Positions 19,456 to 64,000 of a stretch of 64,000 nucleotides of DNA are shown here, piece by piece. The first letter of the stretch is position 1; the number at the start of each line of letters is the position of its first letter. Made by a program: the position numbers and the translations under genes. The stretch covers positions 77,806,474 to 77,870,473 of the forward strand of contig CP154956.1 of NCBI GenBank assembly GCA_039621445.1, given 5' to 3'. The notes beneath the pieces were generated by a model. That model saw nothing but the letters and a program-made list of their open reading frames with translations. It searched no databases and was not told where the DNA came from. This DNA is from Euglena gracilis (Eukaryota > Euglenida > Euglenophyceae > Euglenales).

Positions 19456-19559
19456 GCTACTTTGAGGGGGGTTAAGTTAAATGTCAGAAGAGCAACCTTG
19501 GGGGTGTTGGGGGCACGTTTTGGGACATGGGGGGGGAGGGTGGAGTGGGGAAACATGCC

Positions 19560-19755
19560 TCTTGAGTGGGGATCTTTGGATGGAGTGCCCTCCGCTTGTA
19601 AGCACTGCGCTTCTCCATTAGAGACAAATTCATGGGTCGAAATGGTGTTGCTGGAATGCCAAGAGGAGGAGGAAATCCCTGCATCTCGCATGCCAAGGAT
19701 TGGAAGGTCGCCCATCTCAGCTGGCATATTGACTCCTCCACCACAATGCTTGCAG
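19560..19755 (+). CDS. candidate exon of unknown gene
   Basis: The frame includes SACKHCASPLETNSWVEMVL and LECQEEEEIPASRMPRIGRS and finishes at TTGCAG followed by a strong GTGAGC donor. The Cys-x2-Cys pair is suggestive only. No upstream or downstream exon was found, so this could be a fragment. Confidence 0.3.
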
Positions 19756-19899
19756 GTGAGCCCAACCCATTTGCTCCTCCCCCTTCCCAGACATGATATC
19801 GTGCCCCCCCCCCCATAGTTAGCCCCCCCCCCCCCCCCCTGGAAGGGGAATTTGGCCAGGGTGACTACACCTAACGCCTGAATATTTTGCATTTCACAC

Positions 19900-20300
19900 C
19901 GTACATTTTTGCATTTCCGGTCAACATTTTTGCACTTTATCTCAAAAACGTTTGCGCATGTTAAAAATTTGTTTGCATTTTATCTCAAAAATGTTTGCAC
20001 TTTATCCCAAATTGCCTCCGTTCCGAAAATTTTTGCACTTGGATCGGGTGTTTTGCACTTTTGCTCTTTGAAACTTCAATCGGCGTGGATGTTTCTCCAT
20101 TGTGCAATGCAACGCTTTTTTCATTGTTCAAAAATAAAATGACGGAGGGAAATATTTTTGAGGAAGTGCAAATATTTTTGGCGGCGCGGTGCAAAGATTT
20201 TTGAGGGCTTTGGGCAAATTTTTTTGAGGTCGCTGGGCAAAAATTTTGACTGGTTGGGGCAAATATTTTTGCCGGCCGTGGGCAAACATTTCAGACGCTG
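19900..20300 (+). repeat. short-period TTTGCACTTTATC repeat, copy 2
   Basis: Tandem degenerate units such as CATTTTTGCACTTTATCTC are followed by the GGGCAAATATTTTTGCC series in the same order as 17470-17705. Confidence 0.65.
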
Positions 20301-20309
20301 GGTGTAATA

Positions 20310-21335
20310 CAGAGGGGGGGTGACTAACTCGGGGGGGGGTGACCATTTCAGGGGGTGACTGACGGGGGGGGTGTCATGTGGTGCAAAGCATGACGGGGCT
20401 TGAGGGCACCACCTGGTGGATAAAAAAAAACTTCACAACAATCAAACTGACCACACCAACAACTTGAATTTCCGCCACTTGGGAGGGAATCTCCGGCATT
20501 TGTGTCTTCAGCTTCATTTTGCCAAAGAAAGAATGATGTCGAGGGCAAAGCCGGGACTGACTACAGCTAGCGGACACCCGAGTTGGGAATTTCGGACAAA
20601 ATGAAGATCCCTTTTGGACAAGTTTTGTTGTCCCTCGTGGACACCTCCCCAAGAACCCCCGTGGACACCATTATTGGTCCCCAATGGACAAGAGGTTTAG
20701 GCCCCCATGGACATTTTCGTTGAGCCCGCGTGGACACTCTGTGCGAGACTCGTGATTTCCCCCCCCCCTTCCGTTCTTACAGTTTTTGTTTACCTCATGC
20801 CTTGAAGTGGGGACTGGAGGTTATTCTAAGGCTGGCTAATTTAATTAACACTCAAGGGTGCCGAACGATTAAGATTACTTGGGGGGGGCAAACAATTACC
20901 AAACGACTAATGGCCCATTCAGTTTCTTAGCCCAGTGATGACCAAAAACAACCTTTTTGCCTCGGATTTCGTGTCTTTTGCCATTTTGAAGAGCAACATT
21001 TGCCGTCAATGCTGCTCGCCCGATTTCGAGAGTACAACGTTGAAAATCCTGAGGCCACCGCACTTGGGTTGCGTCCGGATCATCCAGTAATTTCTCCAAA
21101 TCTGTTCCACACTGTCTCTCATTACAATGCCACATTGATCACCAAACTTTCTACCAAACAAAATAACATCAGCGAACAAAAAAAGGAAACACTGGGCATT
21201 GCTGACTTGTTTGCGACTCCAACGCATCTGCTTCAAGGCCCGCCTGATGGTTTTGGCGTTGTACATTTTACCACCAGCATGAGAAGAAACATCTCAAAGC
21301 GGGAGGGGGGAACATAAAAATCAGGAGAATGAGAT
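20310..21335. other. C/G-run repeats and weak minus-strand coding signal
   Basis: Contains repeated CGTGGACACC blocks (20620-20740), with inverted relatives near 22030-22180. On the minus strand, 20930-21270 has overlapping frames with protein-like stretches (AKTIRRALKQMRWSRKQVS; ALQNGKRHEIRGKKVVFGHH) interrupted by frame changes, consistent with a decayed transposon gene. No domain is identified. Confidence 0.3.
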
Positions 21336-21338
21336 GAG

Positions 21339-21565
21339 TAAACCCCCCCCCAAATAACACCCCCCCCCAAATAACACCCCCCCCCCAAATAACACCCCCC
21401 CCCTCGGGGGCCGATTTCGAGCGCCCAAATAACACACCCCCCTGTTTTCCTTTGGTTTTCCATGTAAAAATAACACCCCCCCCCAAATAACACCCCCCCC
21501 CTGGGGCCCCAGTTCGGGTGCCCAAATAACACACCGGGGGGTGTGTTATTTGGGGGGGGGGTTTA
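21339..21565. mobile_element. TA-flanked element with AACCCCCC termini, copy 1
   Basis: Starts TAAACCCCCCCCCAAATAAC and ends TTATTTGGGGGGGGGGTTTA. The interior repeats AAATAACACCCCCCCCC. The same tips bound 25350-25722. Confidence 0.65.
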
Positions 21566-21760
21566 GGCAAATGTACGCTTGGCACTGCAATCAATGTAGG
21601 GCAATCTTGCTTTTGAAGAACACGTTTCTCCTTTTGTACCATCCTCTCTTCCGAACTTGATGGTTATCCACTGCAAAATTTGAATCAAACAGCTCCTTGC
21701 GCAAGTGGTATACAGTGCTCTTTGACAACCGAAAGCACAATCTGCATCAAACTCCTGCAA
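21566..21760 (-). CDS. cysteine-rich coding-like fragment, unassigned
   Basis: The minus-strand frame reads EFDADCAFGCQRALYTTCAR and ITIKFGREDGTKGE with balanced codon use. A possible GTACAT donor lies at its end, next to the TA-flanked element. It may belong with the fragments at 20930-21270. Function unknown. Confidence 0.25.
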
Positions 21761-21769
21761 ACAAACTGA

Positions 21770-22440
21770 AGCAGACCTTGGGGGACGCAGAAATCTGGAA
21801 ACACAATTTTACAAGGTTGAAACTTTGGGGGTAAAGAAAAAAAGAGATCAACAACAACAGAACACACACCATAACCCCCCCAAAAGTAACACCTCCCCAA
21901 AAATAAGACCGCCGCCTGGAGGTTTCCAGCAACGGACCCTTTTAAAAAAATAAGACCCGGGTTGTATTCTTTGGGGGGGGGGTTACAACAGCGTCTGCCA
22001 GTTTCAGTTCCAGGTTTCAGACGGGTTTCCCTGCAAAAAGTGTCCATTGGGGCCTAAACTTCATGGGCCGGGGGGTTTTCTATTTGTGTCCCCGGGGGCT
22101 CTACAGAAAAGTCCCCCAGTCTCTCATTTCCTGCCCAGCGGGGGCCAACGAAAATGTCCAGAGGGGTCCAACAATTGTGTCTGCCGGCTGTAATAGGGGA
22201 GGGGGTAACTAACTGGGGGGGGGGCACATAATTACCTGACCCCGTTGTGAGTGAACACAAACCAAATGCCATGGCCGATTTTTTTTCGTTCATTCATCCA
22301 CATTGTTTGACCAGAGGATGTTTTTGTTGCCACATGTTTTTGTTCCTGGGCCAGAATGGGGTGGGTGCACTCTCCCAACTGACCTCTTCTTCTTCTTTTC
22401 TTCTGGTCACAAAAAAAAGCCTCGACTTAAAAAACCCCCC
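21770..22440. other. no gene recognised; C-run repeats
   Basis: Includes CCCAAAAGTAACACC blocks and GTCCATTGGGG-type blocks (22040-22170) that are inverted relatives of 20620-20740. Confidence 0.35.
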
Positions 22441-22444
22441 CACT

Positions 22445-22593
22445 TACCCTCAACCCCCCCTATTTGGCTTTTTTTTTAGTTTTCGGAGTGCTTTTGCGGC
22501 CTTACCCGTCTTGTCCCGAAGGCCGATTGGCCACTTTGGGGGGTTCAAATAGGAAGGCGGGTGAGGGTATGATAAATAGGGGGGGTGAGGGTA
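22445..22593. mobile_element. small TA-flanked element, CCCTCA termini
   Basis: Starts TACCCTCAACCCCCCCTATT and ends AATAGGGGGGGTGAGGGTA. The same tip is used at 5039-5257. An inner GTGAGGGTA near 22569 makes the right boundary slightly uncertain. Confidence 0.5.
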
Positions 22594-22599
22594 TGACCC

Positions 22600-23300
22600 C
22601 CCAGACTCGGCCACTAAACAGGGCCTCCATAACCCGGGTTTGGCAGCGGGCCGTGGGAGGGGGTAGAGAATGCAGTTGAAGTTGACACCAGGAAAATTCT
22701 TTGAATCATGCGGCATTAGATTATCATTATTGCTATACATTAACAATTATTTTCCAATTCTGTCGATCTCCAATGGAAACCATTTTATTAAAAACCACAA
22801 AATTTGCACTGTTTCTATGACTGAGGGGGGGGGAATGCCAATTGTCTCCTCCTTTGCACAATTTGCTCAGGCAAAAAAAATTGGAGCAGAAACAAAAAAA
22901 ATTAAGCCATTCACGATTTCCTGGCCAGAAATCCCAATCTGAACCATCAGCAGTGCCTTCACATCTCTATGGGTGATTTTTTTGTCATTCTGTTTAAAAA
23001 TCAGCGAACCCCCCCCCCCTTGCAGCCACAGACCAGCCTGCCAATGACCAGTCTCCGACAATTCTGGTCATTATCAAATCAATGTTCATCTCCAACCAGG
23101 CAGGATTTTAGGGATCAAGAGAAATGAGAAATAACAAAGGCAGTTGCCTTTGGGGGAGGGGAAGCATTTAAAACTTCATTCTTCTTTTGAAACATTTTCT
23201 GAGTGATATAACCCAAAATTTACTGTCTTGGTGGCATCAACTTCCGTCGTGCGTTTTTTTGGGGGGGGTCATTTTCTGCCTTGGTGTATGCTTGGGGGGG
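22600..23300. other. no feature seen
   Basis: AT-richer DNA with short unrelated frames and no recognisable domain. Confidence 0.4.
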
Positions 23301-23305
23301 GAATG

Positions 23306-23925
23306 CAGGGGGGGGGGGAATTGCACCGTGCAATTTTTGCAATTTTGTGCAATTTTCGATTTTTCCGAAATGTGCAATTTTTTGCAATTTTGTGCAATTA
23401 ATTGCACATGGCCCAGGACATTTTGTTTTGGAAAATGTCAGTTTTTGATGCAATTGAGAACTTACCGGTTTTTTTTTTGCTGGAGGTATTGCAAAAACTG
23501 GCCCCCCACCCACCCCCCCCCCCCCCCCCCCCCACCCCCCCCCCCACACCCCCCCACCCCCCCACCCCCACACTTGATCAGTGTAGGAGCCAGTCGGCCA
23601 ATTGGCAAAGGAGCAATAGGCGTTCTACAAACAGGTTCGTATTTTGTGCCTTGGTAATTTCTAAGTATGAATTGTTGTGTCTTCCACTGGATGATGAACA
23701 AATTCAGGATGAATGGCGTAAGTATTGCCATCGCATATTGCCACGGCTGGTTGTGTTGCAACTTTTTGGGCGAACCGACCAGGTATATTGGCAGAATATG
23801 CAGCTTTTCTGGTTTCTGGTATGGCTTTTCTGGTGTGTGCAATTTTGTGCAATTTTGTGCAATTTTGTGCAATTTTTTGCACTGCAATTTTCGACCTCCC
23901 GATGTGCAATTTCTCCCCCCCCCCT
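23306..23925. mobile_element. hAT-like element with TTTTGTGCAA repeats
   Basis: The left end CAGGGGGGGGGGGAATTGCA and the right end TGCAATTTCTCCCCCCCCCC are inverted. GGGGAATG flanks both sides (ending at 23305 and starting at 23926). Arrays of a 10-bp unit TTTTGTGCAA lie near both ends (23333-23400 and 23835-23885). The interior has a protein-like stretch (KYELLCLPLDDEQIQDEWRK) without a recognised domain. Confidence 0.7.
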
Positions 23926-24254
23926 GGGGAATGGCAATGCTGAACCCTCAGCTCCATGATTGGCAAGAGGGTCACAGGACTTGGTCATTTTGGTTGCAAA
24001 CTTTGCGGTGTTGTCGGGATTTGTCACTGGAGGTGATTGGTGCTGTGGGCAGGTTCAGCGAAAGTACCCCCCAGGGCATCTCTGCCCGCCCAGTTGAAAA
24101 ACGCACTCTTCTTATACAAAAATCAACCGACTCTGATGGTTTCAGCAGCGAGTGGCCCTGGCCTGGCCCCAGCAAAAACTGTCCGTCGATTTTTCTAAAA
24201 TCTGTTTTGTCCGGGCTCCACACCTATCTGCAAATTCATTTGAACCCCCCCCCC

Positions 24255-24490
24255 AGTTGGTGAATATGCCCTCGTCGGCAGTGTTTTTGAGGAGGTCCCT
24301 GGCGTTTTCATCCGTGCACTTGTTATTTTGATGCTGGTGGGATTTTGTCAGGGTTTGAGAATTGACAGGGATGACAAGCACATCACTCAGAAGGATATGA
24401 CCTTGAGTAAATTGCATTGCACACCTCCCCCCATTAGGTTTAATAGGTTTTAAGAAGGGGTGACCATCAAAACTGTTTCTGTTGGAACAC
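24255..24490 (-). CDS. minus-strand coding-like fragment, unassigned
   Basis: The frame contains AMQFTQGHILLSDVLVIPVN and CTDENARDLLKNTADEGIF with natural amino-acid composition. No domain is recognised. Further minus-strand fragments at 24600-24860 and 25800-26270 suggest a broken gene or transposon. Confidence 0.3.
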
Positions 24491-24499
24491 TTTGAATAC

Positions 24500-25345
24500 A
24501 GGCATAGTTGATAAATCACCAACTGGTTGATCCCCCCCCCCATGATAAATCCATGATAAATCACCCCCCATGATAAATCCATAATAAATCACTCCCCATG
24601 TTGTGAAGTGGACATTGTCGTGCACCCACAACTCATTTGAGGAAAACCAACCAACGAGGAAGGGACGCCGAGGGTGAAGCAGGAGAAGTGCGAGGCTCTG
24701 CCTGTTCTCCCACAGCGTTGTTTATGATTGCTCGGTGCGTTGGGTTCGAGGGCGTCCTTATCGATTTGTTTTTTCACCGAATTTGGCTGATGACGCTTCT
24801 CCAACGCTGCCATTGTTGTGTTTTTTTCTTGCCTCTGCTCCCCCTGCCCCATTTTCAGCACACAGTCTTTGCAGCTTTTTTTTTCCCGGCTGGGGAGGTC
24901 ATGTCAGGTCGGCCTCGCAAGGTCACTGTGCTTCCCCCTTGGTGCCCCTTCCTCCCTGATCGGTTTAAAAATTGTACAGGAATTCTGGAGGGAGAAATCC
25001 ATTCTGCACATAAATGCAAAGGATCTAAGTGAACAAACACTCAGCAAACCAGAATCAGTGTAGTCTGTGTAGTGTAGTGTACACGGTGTAGTCTGTTTTG
25101 ATTTGGTGGCTTGTCCATTGAGTCACCACCAGGGTTTTTTTTTAAGGTCGGACCTGGGGGGGTTAGGGTTGGTGGGTTTGTCGGACCCTCTCGCCCCTCG
25201 GTTCCCCCAAAGGATCCCCCGCTGGAGGCACGGTTTGGTCCAGGCTTTGAAAAACAGAGGGTGCATGGGGTTTAGGTGGGGGTGTCCCCCTCCTGAACGG
25301 GGGGGGGGGAGTCCGGACCCCCACGGTCCGGGCCGACCCCGGGGG
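24500..25345. other. no confident gene
   Basis: Tandem ATGATAAATC-type repeats at 24540-24600, weak overlapping frames on both strands to 25060, then C/G-run repeat DNA. Confidence 0.35.
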
Positions 25346-25349
25346 GGGG

Positions 25350-25722
25350 TAAACCCCCAAATAATACCCCCCCCAGGGGTATCATTTTTTTTCGCCCGAA
25401 GTCCCGGCCCGAGGGGGGGGGTGTTATTTCCCAAATATTTTCGAAATTTTTTGAAGTCCCGTAAGACCCAAAATAACACCCAAAACCCCCTTTGGGGTCA
25501 TTTTTTTGTACTTTCTCCTAAAATTTAGCATTTTTGGAGGCCAGATGATCCAGAAAAATCGATTTTTTTCCGTAATTTGTTGCCAGAGATTGTTATTTTT
25601 ACCCAAATCTTCAGGTCCGAGATTGGGGTGAGGGTATCAATTCGGTGGCCGAAGTCGGACCCCGGGGATTTCGAGATTGGGGGGTTTTATTTGGGGGGGG
25701 TATTATTTGAGGGGAGGGTTTA
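25350..25722. mobile_element. TA-flanked element with AACCCCC termini, copy 2
   Basis: Starts TAAACCCCCAAATAATACCC and ends GTATTATTTGAGGGGAGGGTTTA-like. The tips match 21339-21565, with a longer interior containing AAAATAACACCC. Confidence 0.6.
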
Positions 25723-25799
25723 CCCGGGACCCCCAATTGAGGTCAAAATTTTCTTTTTGGCCCTTTGTGCCGATAATTCTGGCAATTTTGACGAACTTT

Positions 25800-26270
25800 T
25801 GCCCAAAAAGCGCTCAAAATGAAATTTTTGGCCGTTTTGGGGGGGGGCAAAAACCTTTCGACTCGGCACTTTGCATTGGGCTGAAAGTCGATCTCGTAGA
25901 CCGTGCCACTGTTTGGGTGCCCCCCCCCCCCACATAGTTGTCCGACCCGCATCTGGAGGGAAAGGTCTGGGAATTGTCCAGCTGTGCTTTTTCTTGTCTT
26001 GATGTATGCCCATTTTTCAGGAGTCCCAAGTTGCTGCCAGACCACCAGTGATTGTACACCATGAGTTTGACGAGGTACCTATCATTGACATCCATAGAGC
26101 ACATTCCCCGCAAATTTCCATCCACAGCCTCCCTTACTGTGCCAAGCCACAGCCCAAGTGGGGCCCAAGTTGCTCCCCCCTCAGGGACCAAGGGATTTCT
26201 GGATTGTGTTTAAAATGCATGCTTAAAATCATGTGCTGATCATTAGGTGTGAGAAAGCTCTTTTGAATCC
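25800..26270 (-). CDS. broken minus-strand coding region (pseudogene-like)
   Basis: Protein-like segments occur in changing frames: NDQHMILSMHFKHNPEIPWS, then WHSKGGCGWKFAGNVLYG, LVKLMVYNHWWSGSNLG, TPEKWAYIKTRKSTAGQFPD and VYEIDFQPNAKCRVERF. Good composition in successive frames points to a once-coding sequence broken by indels. The family is not recognised. Confidence 0.3.
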
Positions 26271-26279
26271 CCCACCACA

Positions 26280-27060
26280 TGTCCAACGAATCCACCACAT
26301 GTCCATGGTGGGTGGAGGGGGTTGACCCCCACCACCCCTGGGTGGGAGGTCCCCTCAGGGTTGTATGGGAAGCTCCGCAGACAAAAGGTAGATGGTGGGG
26401 GGTCACCCCCCCCCTCCAGAGGGGTAAGGTGGTTGGGGGGTCCCCCCACCCCCCAGTTTCGGAAGGGGGTCCCCCACCCCCCCTCCTCTGCGGGGCAAAA
26501 AAACTTCGCGCCGGGTGTGTATTCTAGGGCCCTCTTGGGGCTCAATATGAGATTTTGCACTCAACGGTGAGAAGTCCTGGCGACCGAAAACTGGAGGTAG
26601 GAGGGGGTCCCCCCCCGGTTTTGGAAGGCCCCCCCTCCTCCGAGATTCCCATACAAGCCGGTGGATCCCCCCACACCAAGCCTTCCCGTACAACCCCCCC
26701 CCCCCAGCGGCTGATGTCTAGCCCCCCCCCCAACCCTGTTGGGACCCCCCCCCCCTAGGGATTTTGGCTCTTGAGGGGTTTTGTGCAGGGGCATGGCCTC
26801 TGCCTCCTTGGGCCTCTCGAAGACTGCATCAAGGGAGCTGGTGCCATCACAGCGAGGCCTGCTTTGGGTTCCACTGAGGAGCTGGTGGCCACCGCGCCAT
26901 CGGCACCCACAGCGCAGCACAGCGTTGGTGCAGCTCAGCCAGAGCCCAATACTCCCAACCCCTTGAGTTTTCAGTTTGTTTTCGTGATATCTGCGCCTTG
27001 AGCAGCGGCATTGGGCGAATCTTTTTGTTTTTCCGAATTTGGTCCCACCCTGGCTGCGCG
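26280..27060. other. C/G-run repeats, then possible 5' region of the giant gene
   Basis: 26280-26770 is palindromic CCCCACC/GGTGGGG repeat DNA. 26770-27005 has an open plus-strand stretch (AITARPALGSTEELVATAPS) that might be an upstream exon or leader, but I could not connect it. Confidence 0.3.
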
Positions 27061-27069
27061 TAAACATCG

Positions 27070-62736
<35,667 letters not shown>

Positions 62737-64000
62737 GTGTGAGAGGAATGAATGCCTGCCAGGAATTTCATAAAGCTGCCCCCCTGCCCCCCCCCCCCCT
62801 AGGGCAGCCAGCATTTTTTTCCCAGCTGGCAACTCCCAGCAGGGCTGCGGACTCCTCTGGGGTCGAGCGGGTACAAAGTTTTTGCAGCCTGGCGAATCCG
62901 GGCTGGGCCGAAATTGTACGGAAAAGGGTGTCAAAAAAAATTGGCCAAAAAATCGCCATGTTTTGAGGTTGCTTGGATTTTCACCGCAAAATTCTGGCTG
63001 AAAAAAATGCATCCCAGCTGGATTTTGGCATCTGCCTGTTTTCGGGTGCCAGCCCAGCAGCCCTTTTTTTGGCAATATTTTGGGCCCAGAATTGCAAAAA
63101 AAAAAAGGCCAAAATGCCATTTTTGGCAATTCTTGGGCAAAAAATTGTCAAAACTGCCCGAGATTTTTGGCGCAAAGCGAGGAAAAATCTGACTTTTTGG
63201 AGGCCAGGACGGGTCCTGGGCCCCCACCGACTTTCTTTTTCACTCCTTGTCCAACGACTCCCCTCCCCCCCGCCCAGGGCAGAATGGGGAATAGGCCAAA
63301 CAGCCAGGGTGGTGGGTGGGGGAGGTCGACCACCTCCCCACCTCTTCCCATTGTTCTGGTGGCACCCAAAAAATTTTACTGGCGCCTTTGGCGCCGGGTG
63401 TATTTTGGACCCATTTTGGGACCCATAGGAGGTCCCCCCAAAAACCTGCCCAAAACCCCATCCAAAATTTATCCCAGAGAAAAAATGTCAGTAAAATTTG
63501 ATTATGCCAAAATTTGGTACAATTTTTTTGACTTCGTTTTTTTCACCCCCCTCCTAAAAACTACCAATTTTTAACCCTGAAATTTTTGACATTTCTTTGT
63601 GAAAAAATGTAGCTTTCCATCCAAAACTCATGCATTCTCGGTTCATTTTTCAAAAAAATTCAAAAAATTTCCCCAGCCAACATCCCCATTTTCCCAAAAT
63701 TGGTGAAAATTCTGTGGTGGGTGGGGGGTCGACCCCCCCCCCCCTACCAGGCCTTGCCGTTCTGCCGGAGTCGGAGGACACTTTTTTTTTGCTCCCGACC
63801 CTATGTCCATCAACCCCCCCCAGTCGGAGGACGGAGGTCACCGGTAGTTGGACATAAGGGGTGAGGGTATCAGTCTTCTCTCCCTCCCTGTTATCCTTGA
63901 TGCCCAGAGATGCCAGCCGCAAAAATTCATCTGTTTTCCAAACGGCCGAGTGGGGGTGATGCCCGGTGTCCCGACCGGCAAACCGTCCGCGCCTTTTTCT
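62737..64000. other. non-coding to the window edge, probably intron 45
   Basis: No GC-rich exon with GFxPP or C2 content is seen. 63310-63755 repeats the GGGGTCGACC-bordered element of 37775-38310, including AAAATGTCAGTAAAATTTGA and CCAACATCCCC. 63795-63870 has inverted ATGTCCATCAACC / GTTGGACATAAGG blocks. Confidence 0.6.

Overview
The window is nuclear DNA from a eukaryotic microbe, probably an alga or other protist. It has exons separated by GT..AG introns, very GC-rich exons with mostly C- or G-ending codons, degenerate TTAGGG-like tracts, long C/G homopolymers and a dense load of DNA transposons. I cannot name the species. One exon pair encodes valine-proline-glutamate (VPV-type) repeats like the alveolin/epiplastin membrane-skeleton proteins, which are reported from alveolates, glaucophytes, euglenids and cryptophytes. 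A glaucophyte such as Cyanophora would fit, but this is a weak inference.

Region 1 (about 1-27 kb) is a repeat compartment with almost no host genes. Target-site duplications (TSDs) resolve a Russian-doll stack of insertions. A Mutator-like element (4710-14236) holds a hAT-like element (8171-12791) with transposase exon remnants. The hAT holds a TA-flanked MITE (9315-12535), which holds a second Mutator-like element (9480-12434), which holds a terminal-inverted-repeat (TIR) element carrying a captured exon (10006-11480). A third Mutator-like element (2521-4319) carries a 252-bp hairpin MITE with its own 8-bp TSD. Two further hAT MITEs lie at 13125-13647 and 14292-14922. From 15 to 27 kb there are palindromes, C-run-capped TA-flanked elements, short-period repeats and a few coding-like fragments that I could not assign.

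Region 2 (about 27.07-62.74 kb, + strand) is one long series of roughly 45 exons, most simply a single giant gene running off the right edge. It encodes about 4,000 visible residues. In order there is a proline-rich start, a VPV-repeat segment, a chain of C2-type domains, more than 35 copies of a repeat of about 21 residues (consensus YDxxYRDxxGRxPGxxGFxPP, here called the GFxPP repeat), an acidic/proline-rich linker, a second repeat family built on GPDGRxLLDxxG, a PDZ-like domain, more GFxPP repeats, and alternating C2/GFxPP segments to the end. Matching splice phases at many neighbouring junctions (for example 32778/32948, 36574/37289, 41120/41809, 48563/49260, 58398/58713, 59970/60177, 60633/60972, 61250/61828) support a continuous transcript. 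One exon has an apparent one-base deletion near 44300, and several exon edges remain unresolved.

The introns of the giant gene hold hAT-like elements (34070, 43217, 50251, 52375), TA-flanked elements with poly-C ends (36842, 37617, 51054), ATT microsatellites and repeats shared between introns. The combination of VPV, C2, PDZ and two unrecognised repeat families suggests a very large membrane-associated or cortical scaffold. That role is inferred from domain content only. The final 1.26 kb (62737-64000) is non-coding and most likely the next intron.
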